Positions 6,841 to 17,200 of a stretch of DNA of 64,000 nt are shown here, one piece after another. A program made the position numbers and the translations under genes. Each line of letters begins with the position of its first letter. Positions within the stretch are counted from its first letter, which is position 1. The DNA comes from Peptococcaceae bacterium SCADC1_2_3. GTDB taxonomy: Bacteria; Bacillota; Desulfotomaculia; Desulfotomaculales; Nap2-2B. The notes beneath the pieces were generated by a model. That model was given only the letters and a program-made list of their open reading frames with translations, ran no database searches and was not told the DNA's origin. The stretch lies in the NCBI GenBank assembly GCA_000681355.2, contig JJNX02000002.1:1-64000 (forward strand). Direction: 5' to 3'.

Positions 6841-8505
6841 ATGGCAAAAGCCAGGAAAAACAATAACACCGAAGAACCGATAGAAAAGCAGCTCTGGAAA
6901 GCAGCCGATAAGCTCAGAAAAAATATTGATGCCGCAGAATATAAGCACATCATTCTGGGTTTGATATTCTTAAAGTATATTTCTGATGCTTTTGAAGAAT
7001 TATTCAGCAAACTAAAAAAAGGTGAAGGCGAATATACCGGCGCTGATCCGGAAGACAAGGACGAATACAAGGCGGAGAATGTCTTTTTTGTGCCAGAAAT
7101 TGCCCGCTGGTCTTATCTGCAATCCAAAGCCAAATTGCCGGAAATCGGTAAAGTGGTTGACCAGGCCATGGATGCCATTGAAAAGGACAATCCTTCGCTT
7201 CGGGATGTGTTGCCGAAAGTCTATGCCAGAGACAATCTTGACCCCACCAATCTTGGCGGTTTGATTGACCTGGTCGGAAACATTGCTTTGGGGGATGCTA
7301 AAGCCCGAAGCGCCGATGTGCTGGGGCATGTGTTTGAATATTTCCTTGGTGAATTTGCTCTGGCAGAGGGGAAAAAGGGCGGCCAGTTCTATACCCCGCG
7401 GAGCGTTGTTGAATTGCTGGTGGAAATGCTGGAGCCGTACAAAGGCAGGGTGTTTGACCCATGCTGCGGTTCCGGCGGCATGTTTGTGCAGTCGGAAAAG
7501 TTTGTTGCCGACCATCAGGGCAGGATGAATGATATTTCCATTTACGGACAGGAGAGCAACCAGACCACCTGGCGGCTGGCCAAGATGAATCTGGCAATTC
7601 GGGGCATCGACAGTTCCCAGGTGAAATGGAACAACGAAGGCTCTTTTTTAAATGATAGCCACAAGGATTTAAAAGCTGACTATGTGATTGCCAATCCGCC
7701 CTTTAATGATAGCGACTGGAGCGGTGATCTTCTTAGAAAAGACGGCAGATGGCAATACGGCGCGCCGCCCACCGGAAACGCCAACTATGCCTGGATACAA
7801 CACTTCCTGTATCACTTAAGCCCCAGCGGACAGGCCGGTTTTGTTCTGGCAAAGGGCGCTTTGACTTCCAAGACATCCGGTGAAGGAGATATCCGTAAAG
7901 AAATGATTGAAGCCCGTCTGGTGGATTGTATTGTCAACCTGCCCGCCAAGCTGTTTTTGAATACCCAGATTCCGGCCTGTTTATGGTTTTTGCGTAGGGG
8001 CAAAGCCCCGTCTTTGCCCAATAAGGGCAACCACAGGGGGTTGCCCTTACGCAACCGCACCGATGAAATCCTCTTTATTGACGCCCGCAATATGGGATAT
8101 TTGATTAACCGCAGGACACGGGAGTTTTCCGCGGAGGATATCGCCACCATAGCAGGAACCTATCACGCATGGAGATCCGTAGGGGCAGACCTGCGTGTCT
8201 GCCCTCATTCAGACGAATATCCGAACGTACAAAACACGGGCGAACACGTAGGTTCGCCCCTACAGGAATATGTGGACATAAAAGGGTTCTGCAATTCCGC
8301 ATCTATTGAACGGGTGCGGGAACTGGATTATGTGCTGACACCGGGACGGTATGTTGGCTTGCCGGATGATGAGGATGATTTTGATTTTAATGAACGGTTT
8401 AGCAAGCTGAAAGCGGAGTTTGAGGAGCAGTTAAAAGAGGAAGCGAGGCTCAATGCACTGATTGCTGAGAATTTGGCGAAGGTGAAAACCAATGGCAAAA
8501 ATTGA
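6841..8505 (+). CDS. hsdM: Type I restriction-modification DNA methyltransferase subunit
   Basis: HsdM carries out adenine-N6 methylation within the type I complex. The 554-residue protein has the helical N-terminal domain ([14 protein letters not shown]). [11 protein letters not shown] follows, with SAM motif I D-P-C-C-G-S-G-G at about residue 206 and catalytic N-P-P-F near 285. GGAG at 6831-6834 supports the ATG at 6841 over 6817. Two palindromic repeats are inserted in frame at 7994-8050 and 8179-8263, adding extra residues in loops after W-F-L-R-R-G-K and after Y-H-A-W-R. It is the first gene of a six-gene defence operon. Whether the insertions are tolerated is unknown. Confidence 0.92.
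   Translation: MAKARKNNNTEEPIEKQLWKAADKLRKNIDAAEYKHIILGLIFLKYISDAFEELFSKLKKGEGEYTGADPEDKDEYKAENVFFVPEIARWSYLQSKAKLPEIGKVVDQAMDAIEKDNPSLRDVLPKVYARDNLDPTNLGGLIDLVGNIALGDAKARSADVLGHVFEYFLGEFALAEGKKGGQFYTPRSVVELLVEMLEPYKGRVFDPCCGSGGMFVQSEKFVADHQGRMNDISIYGQESNQTTWRLAKMNLAIRGIDSSQVKWNNEGSFLNDSHKDLKADYVIANPPFNDSDWSGDLLRKDGRWQYGAPPTGNANYAWIQHFLYHLSPSGQAGFVLAKGALTSKTSGEGDIRKEMIEARLVDCIVNLPAKLFLNTQIPACLWFLRRGKAPSLPNKGNHRGLPLRNRTDEILFIDARNMGYLINRRTREFSAEDIATIAGTYHAWRSVGADLRVCPHSDEYPNVQNTGEHVGSPLQEYVDIKGFCNSASIERVRELDYVLTPGRYVGLPDDEDDFDFNERFSKLKAEFEEQLKEEARLNALIAENLAKVKTNGKN
7994..8050. repeat. Palindromic repeat inserted in frame in hsdM (copy 1)
   Basis: Two adjacent hairpins are present: GGGCAAAG (7998) with CTTTGCCC (8012), and AAGGGCAACC (8023) with GGTTGCCCTT (8039). 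The unit starts GTAGGGGC and ends CCCTTAC. It encodes roughly 18 extra residues in a loop of HsdM without breaking the frame. Confidence 0.75.
8179..8263. repeat. Palindromic repeat inserted in frame in hsdM (copy 2)
   Basis: The unit begins GTAGGGGCAGAC and ends GTTCGCCCCTAC. It holds two hairpins, GGGCAGAC/GTCTGCCC and GGGCGAAC/GTTCGCCC, separated by about 35 bases. It encodes a V-G-A-D-L-R-V-C-P type peptide plus a second stretch, placed between Y-H-A-W-R and Y-V-D-I-K-G-F-C of HsdM. Confidence 0.75.
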
Positions 8506-8701
8506 AGTAGGGGCGACCGGCCGGTCGCCCCTACCAGAATTAATATCTGATGCTGAAACATGGATGGGAGCAATTGAAAAGCGAAATCTGGCAAGCCATG
8601 CCTACAACTCCGTAATTCTTGGTGAAACGATTGAGTTTATTCACAAAAAATTTTCTCCGATTGCGAAAAAACTCTATGAGGATTTGAAAAAGTACCTATG
8701 A
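8492..8701 (+). pseudogene. Truncated HI0074-type (HEPN-like) nucleotidyltransferase partner
   Basis: The 69-residue frame ends with W-M-G-A-I-E-K-R-N-L-A-S-H-A-Y, the conserved R-N-x-x-S-H-x-Y helix of nucleotidyltransferase substrate-binding proteins (HI0074 type). Such proteins are usually 130-140 residues; the first half is missing. Its place is taken by M-A-K-I-E plus a palindromic repeat encoding V-G-A-T-G-R-S-P-L-P. The ATG overlaps the end of hsdM by 14 bases, as a genuine hsdS start would. I infer that this ATG is the old hsdS start and that the HEPN-nucleotidyltransferase pair was inserted after it. Confidence 0.55.
8507..8534. repeat. Perfect 28-bp palindrome at the hsdS insertion junction
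   Basis: GTAGGGGCGACCGG is followed directly by its reverse complement. It has the same GTAGGGGC end as the two copies inside hsdM and lies exactly where the truncated HI0074-like sequence begins. Confidence 0.85.
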
Positions 8702-10101
8702 AATATGGACTATCTGAAGAACAACTTAAACAAATACAAGATATTATCTCATCCTATGATGAAATTGAAGAGGCGATCCTTTTCGGCTCCCGAGCCATGG
8801 ATACCTACAAAGAGGCGTCTGATGTCGATATTGCTCTAAAAGGAAAGAACGTCAATGCCTCGCTTGCCGCAAGGCTGAAATACCGCTTAGAGGAAGATAC
8901 TTATTTGCCTTTCTTTTTTGATTTTATTGCCTATCCCACGATTACCAATCAAGCCTTGAAGAAACATATTGACACAAAGGGTGTGTCTATTTACCGGACG
9001 GGGTGGAAGGAATGTAAGATGGGGGATGTAATAATTTTTGGCAACGGGAAAGCTCGTCCAAAGACTGAGGGGGAAATCCCTATTTACGGAGGAAACGGAA
9101 TTCTTGGTTATTGTGACCAATTTAACTATCAAGACGAAACAATAATAATTGGTAGAGTCGGTGCTTATTGTGGTTCGGTATTTTATAAAAATAAACCTAT
9201 TTGGGTTTCAGACAACGCTTTATCTGCAAAGCCAAAAGAAAGAAATAATACAAAGTTTCTGTTTTATTTCCTCAAAAACTTAGAACTCAATCAATTTGCA
9301 GAAGGCTCAAGCCATCCACTTGTAACTCAAACTTTGCTGAATTCAATTGATATTGAAATTCCCGAAAAGGAAACCGAACAAAAAGCCATCGCCTCAGTCC
9401 TTTCCAGTCTCGACGACAAGATAGACCTGCTCCACCGCCAGAACAAAACCCTCGAAGCCATGGCGGAAACGCTTTTCAGGCAGTGGTTCGTGGAGGAAGC
9501 GGAGGAGGATTGGGAGGAAAAGCCTTTATCATTTTTCGGTGATATTATATGTGGAAAAACACCATCAAAGAAAATACACAGTTATTTTAATGGGAAAATT
9601 CCATTTATAAAAATTCCTGATATGCATGGGAATATTTTCGTTTTTGAAACCTTTGACAGTTTAACTGAAGAAGGTATGTACTCCCAATCCAATAAAACAT
9701 TGCCGTCTAAGTCAATATGTGTAAGTTGCATAGCAACTGTTGGTTTAGTTTCAATGAATGCAATAGAAAGTCAAACAAATCAACAAATAAATTCGATAAT
9801 ACCAAAAAAAGAATATCATCGTTACTTTCTTTATTTTTTTATGAAGTCATATTATGATTTGCTGCATTCAATGGCATGCGGTGGTACTGCTACACTAAAT
9901 TTAAATACAGGTAGTTTCTCAAAAATTCCAGTTCCATATCCAGGGAATAAAATTCTGCTTGCCTTTCAGGCGCAAGTACAACCATTTTTCGACAAAATAT
10001 TTACCAGCCAGAAACAAATCCGCACCCTCGAAAAACTTCGTAACACTTTGCTGCCTAAATTGATGAGCGGTGAAGTCCGGGTTGAATATGACGCAAACTA
10101 A
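8698..10101 (+). CDS. hsdS: Nucleotidyltransferase-HsdS chimera (type I specificity subunit)
   Basis: Residues 1-100 are an MNT-type nucleotidyltransferase domain with L-F-G-S-R at 28-32 and the metal-binding D-V-D pair at 42-44. From about residue 103 (W-K-E-C-K-M-G-D) the protein is a complete HsdS. Target domain 1 runs to about 220; a conserved helix E-Q-K-A-I-A-S-V-L-S-S-L-D-D-K-I follows; target domain 2 runs from about 270; the final helix contains T-L-L-P-K-L-M-S-G. HsdS determines the DNA sequence recognised by HsdM and HsdR. The N-terminal domain is extra compared with normal HsdS proteins of about 370-400 residues. It overlaps the truncated HI0074 frame by four bases. Whether the fusion is expressed as one polypeptide is untested. 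Confidence 0.85.
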   Translation: MKYGLSEEQLKQIQDIISSYDEIEEAILFGSRAMDTYKEASDVDIALKGKNVNASLAARLKYRLEEDTYLPFFFDFIAYPTITNQALKKHIDTKGVSIYRTGWKECKMGDVIIFGNGKARPKTEGEIPIYGGNGILGYCDQFNYQDETIIIGRVGAYCGSVFYKNKPIWVSDNALSAKPKERNNTKFLFYFLKNLELNQFAEGSSHPLVTQTLLNSIDIEIPEKETEQKAIASVLSSLDDKIDLLHRQNKTLEAMAETLFRQWFVEEAEEDWEEKPLSFFGDIICGKTPSKKIHSYFNGKIPFIKIPDMHGNIFVFETFDSLTEEGMYSQSNKTLPSKSICVSCIATVGLVSMNAIESQTNQQINSIIPKKEYHRYFLYFFMKSYYDLLHSMACGGTATLNLNTGSFSKIPVPYPGNKILLAFQAQVQPFFDKIFTSQKQIRTLEKLRNTLLPKLMSGEVRVEYDAN

Positions 10102-10114
10102 GGCGATGTAGAAA

Positions 10115-10759
10115 ATGGAACGACTGAAAAAAGTAATCGAGCAATACGGCAGGTGGTCGGAACTGACCACTTATACAGAACGTATTGAAGCTCATGCTTC
10201 TACTGATTTCAGTCATGCCATAGAAAACGCCAAGGCTCTTCTGGAAACCATCGGCAAGGAAATCTGCAATGCAAAGGGTGTTGAGCTTGGAGAAACCGCG
10301 AACGTCAACGCCGTGATGAAAAAAGCGTTCACCGCAATTGGCTATTCAAGCGATACCCTGGTCACTCAGATTTCCGCCGCCCTGGCAACCATTGGTCAGC
10401 AGATGGGAAACCTCAGAAATGAAATCGGCACGATCTCCCACGGTAAGTCCCTGGAAGAGTTAAAAGAAAGAAACAACAAGGTTGATGAACTGACCAAGGA
10501 GTTTCTGATTGATACAACAGTTATTGTCGCCTCTTTTTTGATCCGGTCCTTTGAAAATGAAAACTCCCGCGTCAAAACAGAGCCTGTGGAAGCTGAACTG
10601 CTTTATACCGACAACGAACCATTCAACGACTTCTGGGATGATTTATATGGTGAATTTGCAATGGGGGATTATTCGTTTCCAGCCAGTGAAATTCTCTTCA
10701 ATGTCGATTATCTGGCTTATGTAACTGAAAGCAAAATATTTTCAGATGATGTAGAATGA
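10115..10759 (+). CDS. Abi_C-like abortive infection family protein
   Basis: The 214-residue protein contains H-A-I-E-N-A-K-A-L-L-E-T-I-G-K-E-I at about 34-50 and G-Q-Q-M-G-N-L-R-N-E-I-G-T-I-S-H-G at about 105-121. This is the pattern of the Abi_C (abortive infection C-terminal) domain. The R-N-x-n-H-G stretch recalls HEPN-type ribonuclease motifs, although the spacing is longer than the usual R-x4-6-H. It lies 13 bases after hsdS and about 50 before the AAA ATPase gene, all on one strand. A role as a toxic effector or regulator in the defence operon is inferred. Confidence 0.65.
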   Translation: MERLKKVIEQYGRWSELTTYTERIEAHASTDFSHAIENAKALLETIGKEICNAKGVELGETANVNAVMKKAFTAIGYSSDTLVTQISAALATIGQQMGNLRNEIGTISHGKSLEELKERNNKVDELTKEFLIDTTVIVASFLIRSFENENSRVKTEPVEAELLYTDNEPFNDFWDDLYGEFAMGDYSFPASEILFNVDYLAYVTESKIFSDDVE

Positions 10760-10808
10760 GAAAAACAAAAGAGGCAATAGCAAAATTCGCTTTCGAGGGG
10801 GAATGCTG

Positions 10809-11819
10809 ATGACTACCTCTGATTTAATAAAACAATTGTTTTTATCCTTTCATAATAAGGATAATGAAGCTTTTTTTCAGGCGGCGCGAGAATATATCGA
10901 ACACGAAAAAAGGAAAAAACACACCATGGTTGCGAAAGAGCTGGAAAAGGCTCTTTACGCTGCAAACGGTTCTTCGGAAAGAGGGAAACGGTTTAAGAAC
11001 ACGCTGCCCATACCAAGGGATACGGAAAAAGGTTTTCCGTTACTCGAAATACAACATTTCGATATCAGTATGGACAACCTGTTAATCTCGCCGGAAACAA
11101 AACAACAGTTGGCACAAATTATTAGGGAATTTAAAGATGCGGACGTTTTTGCGACCTATAATCTCCAAAATAAAAGGAAGATTCTCCTTTGCGGCAAGCC
11201 TGGTACAGGAAAGACCTTTTCGGCACAGATAATCAGTTCCGTCCTGCAAATCCCGCTGGTGTATATCAGGTTTGACTCAATTATTTCATCGTACCTTGGC
11301 GAAACGGCTTCAAATCTAAGGAAAGTTTTCGATTTTGTCGAAAGCGGAACCTGGATAGCTCTTTTTGATGAGTTTGACATCATTGGCAAAAACAGAGACG
11401 ACAGCCACGAACATGGAGAAATAAAGAGGGTTGTCAACAACCTTCTCCAAATGCTTGATAACATCAAGGGGGACAGTATAATACTGGCCGCGACCAATCA
11501 TCAATACATGCTTGATCCGGCGATATGGCGGCGTTTTGACGATATTATTTACTATGAACTTCCCGATGAAAATATCAGGAAGGCATTGTTTGAACTCTAT
11601 CTTAGGCCAATCAAAAAAGATCCCGATATTGATTTGCCAAAGGCGGTTATTATGACTCAGGGGCTCTCCCCTGCCGATATCAAGATGATAACAGAAGAAG
11701 CGATGAAATTATCAATCTTGGATTCAAGGCGTTGTCTTAGGCAAGGTGACATTGAAAACGCAATCAATAAATTCAGCCGTAGAGAAAAGGTCAAAAATAA
11801 TCAAATGGGAGATAAATGA
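10809..11819 (+). CDS. AAA ATPase of an IetAS-like defence pair
   Basis: This 336-residue protein has a helical N-terminal region of about 90 residues, then a complete AAA module. Walker A C-G-K-P-G-T-G-K-T is at 128-136, Walker B I-A-L-F-D-E-F-D is near 180, sensor 1 A-A-T-N-H is near 223, and an arginine-finger-like W-R-R-F-D follows. GAGGGG at 10795-10800 is better spaced for the ATG at 10809 than for 10803. Its stop overlaps the start of a subtilisin-like protease gene by four bases. An AAA ATPase paired with a subtilase is the composition of the described anti-phage system IetAS; assignment rests on this architecture. Confidence 0.8.
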   Translation: MTTSDLIKQLFLSFHNKDNEAFFQAAREYIEHEKRKKHTMVAKELEKALYAANGSSERGKRFKNTLPIPRDTEKGFPLLEIQHFDISMDNLLISPETKQQLAQIIREFKDADVFATYNLQNKRKILLCGKPGTGKTFSAQIISSVLQIPLVYIRFDSIISSYLGETASNLRKVFDFVESGTWIALFDEFDIIGKNRDDSHEHGEIKRVVNNLLQMLDNIKGDSIILAATNHQYMLDPAIWRRFDDIIYYELPDENIRKALFELYLRPIKKDPDIDLPKAVIMTQGLSPADIKMITEEAMKLSILDSRRCLRQGDIENAINKFSRREKVKNNQMGDK

Positions 11820-14236
11820 TGGAAAAATATGACCATTTGAAACTTCCAATTTACAGTGGCAATGTAGAGCGTCAGAAAAGAGTCGGTGGCGGTGGTTACA
11901 GCATCCCCGACGGGAGAAGTAAAGCAGCCTTTTCACAAGCGGGAAAACAAAAAGCGGAAACGATTGCTCAATCATTCTCTGTGTTAAAGAGTAAATTTGC
12001 AGGCAGGATTACCCCATCTTTAATCTATGAGATTGAAATAAACCAGAGTGTATCACCGGATGCGTTTGAGAAAACGCTTTCATCCATGGAAATCCACGTA
12101 CTTTCGGTTGCTGAAAACAGGAAGGGGTACTGGGTTGTTTTCAGCGATGACGACACGTTGAGCCAATTCAAGTCCAAACTTGCAACCTATGGCAGCGAGG
12201 AGGGGCCTAAATACGATTTTTTTAATGCGATTGACTCCTTCCGGGATATCACCAGGGAAAAAAAGATTGGAAAAGGGTTAAGGGAAAAGCCGTTAGGGGA
12301 AACCGCTGAGTTTATTGACATAGAATTATGGCGGATGACTGATCCACAGAAAAATGAGCAATTTATCAATGAATTAAAACAGACATATTCCGACTGGAGT
12401 CAATTCCGCATTACCGACACCCTCATATCAAAAACATTCGTGCTTTTGAGGATTAAACTATCAGCGGCCGTATTTGACGAAATCATAGAACTCAAGGAAA
12501 TATCCAGAGCTGACCGGCCTTCCGTTCCCCGATTCAATCCATTCGAGTATACGCGACCGGATATTTCCAACATAGAATTTCATGAACCTGATGAGGCTGC
12601 ACATGGTATTCTGATTATTGATTCCGGCATTATTTCAAATCACCCGATGTTGGAAAGATGTATCGGCGGAGAAGAAAACTTTCAAGCGGGAGAACCCCAA
12701 ATTCAAGACACCGTCGGGCATGGCACTGCAGTGGCGGGTTGTGCCGCATATGGTGATATTGAAAGCTGTCTGGAAACAAACAACTTCACACCATCCAACT
12801 GGATTTTTTCCGCCAAAGTGATGTATGCGGAAAGAAACGAAATCACAGGTTCGGTTTCAGCAATATATAACCCGGAAAAACTCGTTGAGCATCAATTAAA
12901 AGATGCGGTCGAGAGTTTTTTGTCCAATGCGGAATATCACATCAGAGTAGTCAATATTTCACTTGGGAATAGCAACGAGGTCTGGCATAAAAATTATGAT
13001 AGGCAACTCCCCCTTGCGGCTTTAATTGATGAACTGGCTTTTGAATTCCCCAATGTCATTTTTGTGGTGTCAGCCGGCAATCAGCGACCGTCGAATATCT
13101 ATGCCACCATTGAGGAGATCAACTCAAACTACCCCGTCTATTTAACTGAAAGGCCTGATTTTAAAATTATAAATCCGGCCACATCATCGCTTGCTTTGAC
13201 GGTTGGTTCAATTGCAGGAAAGGTGCGGATTGAGCAAGAACGATATGGCGCTGAGCAGATAAAAACGGCTGTCGCGAGTGAAGATCAGCCTTCGCCATTC
13301 ACAAGAACAGGATTTGGGATTAACGGCATGATAAAACCTGAACTTGTCGAATATGGCGGCAATCTCATCTTGTATGATTTTCATGGAAGGATTACCGAGG
13401 ATAGAGGGGGAAAAATTGCCCTATTAAATAATCGAACGACCGAAGACATTATTCAATATGATTGCGGCACCAGTTTTTCCGCCCCCAAGGTAGCTCATCT
13501 TGTCGGGAAAATCTTAAATCGTTTTCCACAAGGGTCAGGTAATTTTATTAAAAACATGCTGCTTATTGGCGCGGATTACCCTTGCGAACCAAGCAAATAC
13601 TTTTATCAAACTGCTGATAAAAAAAGCGCGGAAGTAACTCATTTGGCAATTTGCGGTTATGGGTTGAGTAGTTTTGAGAGAGCTATAAGTTCATTCAGCA
13701 ACAGGGTGGTCCTCTGGGATGAGGGACAAATCGGATTAAACCAGATGAAGGTTTATTCCCTTCAGCTTCCCAGTATTTTCTTTTCCGAACAAGGCAGGAA
13801 AAAAATAATCGTTACGCTCACCTTCAATCCTGAAACCCGCCTTACCCGTGGAGACAGCTATCTGGGAAACCGGATGGAATTCCACCTTTTTCATTCGATA
13901 AATCCACAAATATTAGTAGAAAAATACGGCGTAATAACTGTACAAGCAGAGGAAATTGGGGTACCGGATGATTTAAAGAAATTTGAAATTGATTTCTTCC
14001 CAGGTGGTAACACAAGGAAATCCGGATGTCATCAAAAAGCGTGGAAAGAATACAGTCGGCAGCCCAAAAGTATCCCCGCAACCCCCATTTCTCTTGTGCT
14101 GCTTAATTTCAACAAATGGATTAGTGATGAAAACAGGATGCAGGACTACTGCATTTCTGTTATATTTGAACATGAGAAGGAGATAGCCCTTTATAATGAA
14201 ATAAGGACAAATATTCAAACAAGGATTCGGGTTTAG
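11816..14236 (+). CDS. Subtilisin-like (S8) protease of an IetAS-like pair
   Basis: The 806-residue protein has an N-terminal region of about 250 residues followed by a peptidase S8 domain. The catalytic triad is visible: Asp269 in L-I-I-D-S-G, His302 in G-H-G-T-A-V-A-G and Ser553 in C-G-T-S-F-S-A-P. The oxyanion-hole Asn lies in S-A-G-N-Q. A beta-rich C-terminal region of about 230 residues follows. No signal peptide is seen, so the protease is cytoplasmic, consistent with an intracellular effector controlled by the AAA partner. It starts on an ATGATG overlapping the ATPase stop. It ends 23 bases before hsdR. Confidence 0.85.
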   Translation: MMEKYDHLKLPIYSGNVERQKRVGGGGYSIPDGRSKAAFSQAGKQKAETIAQSFSVLKSKFAGRITPSLIYEIEINQSVSPDAFEKTLSSMEIHVLSVAENRKGYWVVFSDDDTLSQFKSKLATYGSEEGPKYDFFNAIDSFRDITREKKIGKGLREKPLGETAEFIDIELWRMTDPQKNEQFINELKQTYSDWSQFRITDTLISKTFVLLRIKLSAAVFDEIIELKEISRADRPSVPRFNPFEYTRPDISNIEFHEPDEAAHGILIIDSGIISNHPMLERCIGGEENFQAGEPQIQDTVGHGTAVAGCAAYGDIESCLETNNFTPSNWIFSAKVMYAERNEITGSVSAIYNPEKLVEHQLKDAVESFLSNAEYHIRVVNISLGNSNEVWHKNYDRQLPLAALIDELAFEFPNVIFVVSAGNQRPSNIYATIEEINSNYPVYLTERPDFKIINPATSSLALTVGSIAGKVRIEQERYGAEQIKTAVASEDQPSPFTRTGFGINGMIKPELVEYGGNLILYDFHGRITEDRGGKIALLNNRTTEDIIQYDCGTSFSAPKVAHLVGKILNRFPQGSGNFIKNMLLIGADYPCEPSKYFYQTADKKSAEVTHLAICGYGLSSFERAISSFSNRVVLWDEGQIGLNQMKVYSLQLPSIFFSEQGRKKIIVTLTFNPETRLTRGDSYLGNRMEFHLFHSINPQILVEKYGVITVQAEEIGVPDDLKKFEIDFFPGGNTRKSGCHQKAWKEYSRQPKSIPATPISLVLLNFNKWISDENRMQDYCISVIFEHEKEIALYNEIRTNIQTRIRV

Positions 14237-14259
14237 ATCATGGTGAGGTATTTAGCGAT

Positions 14260-17200
14260 ATGAACAAAATCACTGAATCGGCAATCGAAAAATTCGCCAT
14301 CGAACTGCTTGAAAAGTCCGGCTACCAGTACATCTATGCCCCTTCCATCGCCCCGGACAGTGAGACACCAGAAAGGCAAAGCTTTGAAGAAGTGCTGCTC
14401 ATGGAGCGACTTCAATCAGCCGTCGGCAGGATCAACCCGTCTATTTCGGTAGATATCCGGGAAGACGCCATCAAACAGATTTTAAGGCTTAATTCCCCGG
14501 AACTTATTGCTAATAATGAAGCCTTCCACCGGATGTTGACCGAAGGCATAAAGGTCAGCTACCAGAAGGATAGCCACAGCCGGGGTGATCTGGTCTGGCT
14601 CATTGATTTTAAGAATCCGGAAAATAACGATTTTCTGGTTGCCAACCAATTTACCGTCATTGAAAACAATGTCAACAAACGGCCTGATGTGATCCTGTTT
14701 GTCAATGGCCTACCTCTGGTGATCATTGAACTGAAAAACCCGGTTGATGAAAACGCCACGGTTAAATCGGCCTTCAAACAGCTCCAGACCTATAAACAGG
14801 CAATCCCCAGTCTGTTTACCTACAACGGCTTGATGATTATTTCCGATGGACTGGAAGCCAAAGCCGGTTCCATTTCCGCCGGATTCACCCGCTTCATGGC
14901 CTGGAAAACAGCGGACGGCAAGGTGAAAGCCTCGCCGCTCATTGGACAACTGGAAACTCTGATCAAGGGCATGCTGAATAAGAAAACCCTGCTGGATCTG
15001 ATACGCCATTTCATTGTCTTTGAAAAATCGAAAAAAGAAGATAAAGATACAGGTATCATTACCATCCAGACAGAAAAAAAACTGGCTGCCTATCATCAAT
15101 ATTATGCCGTAAACAGAGCTGTTGAATCGACGTTAAGAGCCGCTGAATATTTGCCTGTGCAGAAGAAAGCGCAATCGGAAATGATTGCGGAATCCCCTGC
15201 AAGTTATGGCCTGCCGGGTGTAGAGAAACAGCCTTCAGGAGATCGGAAGGGTGGGGTTGTCTGGCATACCCAGGGAAGCGGCAAATCCTTGTCCATGGTT
15301 TTTTATACGGGAAAGATTGTCCTAGTAATGGATAACCCCACGGTTCTGGTCATTACCGACAGAAACGATCTGGACGACCAGTTGTTTGATACCTTCGCCG
15401 CATCAAAACAACTGCTCGGGCAGGAACCGGTGCAGGCGGAAGACAGAGGCCACTTAAAAGAACTGCTCAAAGTCGCATCAGGCGGCGTGGTTTTTACCAC
15501 CATCCAGAAATTCCAACCCGATGAAGGCAATGTTTATGAAACCCTTTCGGAAAGAAGAAACATCATTGTCATTGCCGATGAAGCCCACCGGACCCAGTAT
15601 GGTTTTAAAGCCAAGACCATCGATACCAAAGATGAAAACGGCAATGTTGTCGGCAAAAAAATTGTGTACGGTTTTGCCAAGTATACGCGGGATGCGTTGC
15701 CCAATGCCACGTATCTTGGATTTACCGGAACACCCATTGAAAGCACCGATGTCAACACGCCTGCTGTATTCGGCAACTATGTTGATGTTTACGACATCCT
15801 GCAAGCGATTGAAGATGGGGCAACGGTCAGGATTTATTACGAAAGCAGACTGGCGAAGATTAACCTCAGTGAAGAGGGCAAAAAACTTGTTTCCAATTTA
15901 GATGATGAATTGGAAGTGGGCGAACTTACAGTAACCCAGAAAGCCAAAGCCAAATGGACGCAACTGGAAGCGCTCATCGGCAGTGAAGAACGGATAAAAC
16001 AGGTGGCCCAGGATATTATCAATCATTTTGAGCAACGGCAGGAAGTTTTTGAAGGCAAAGCCATGATAGTTACCATGTCCCGCAGGATTGCCGCCGATTT
16101 ATACAAGGAAATCATAAACATCAAACCTGAGTGGCACAATGACGACTTGAAAAAAGGTGTCGTTAAGGTGGTGATGACATCCGCATCCTCTGACGGCCCT
16201 GAAATTTCCAAACACCATACCACCAAAGAGCAGCGCAGAGCATTGGCCGAAAGAATGAAAGACCCGGAAGATGCACTCAAACTGGTGATTGTCCGGGATA
16301 TGTGGCTGACCGGTTTTGATGTGCCTTCCATGCACACCCTTTACATAGACAAGCCCATGAAAGGTCATAATCTGATGCAGGCCATCTCAAGGGTGAACCG
16401 TGTCTATAAGGATAAGCCCGGCGGGCTTGTGGTGGATTACCTTGGTATTGCATCAGACCTTAAAAAAGCGTTGTCCTTTTATTCGGACAGCGGAGGTAAA
16501 GGCGACCCGGCCATCGCGCAGGGAAAAGCGGTACAACTGATGCTGGAGAAACTGGAAGTCGTTTCCCAGATGTTTCATGGGTTTACCTATGAAGAATATT
16601 TCGAGGCCGACACAGGGAAAAAGTTCTCTCTGATACTTGCCGCGGAGGAACACATTCTGGGACTGGAAAACGGGAAAAAGAGATTCATCAACGAAGTAAC
16701 CGCCCTGTTCCAGGCTTTTTCCATTGCCATCCCCCACGAACAGGCCATGGATGTTAAAGATGAGGTCTCGTTTTTTCAGGCGGTAAAATCCCGATTGGCC
16801 AAATTCGATAGCACCGCCTCTGGTAAAACAGATGAAGAAGTTGAAACAGTCATCAGGCAGGTGATTGATAAAGCACTGGTAACCGAGCAGGTGATCGATG
16901 TTTTTGATGCCGCCGGGATCAAAAAACCTGATATTTCCATCCTTTCAGAAGATTTTCTTTTGGAAGTCAAAAACATGGAGCATAAAAACATTGCTCTTGA
17001 AGTTTTGAAAAAACTGCTGAATGACGAAATAAAAACGAGAACCAAAAAGAACCTGATACAAAGCAAATCCCTTATGGAAATGCTGGAAAAGTCCATTAAA
17101 AAATATCACAACAAGATTTTAACAGCAGCAGAAGTCATTGAAGAATTAATTGAATTGAGCAAAGAAATTCAGAAGATGGATAAAGAGCCGCAGGAAATGG

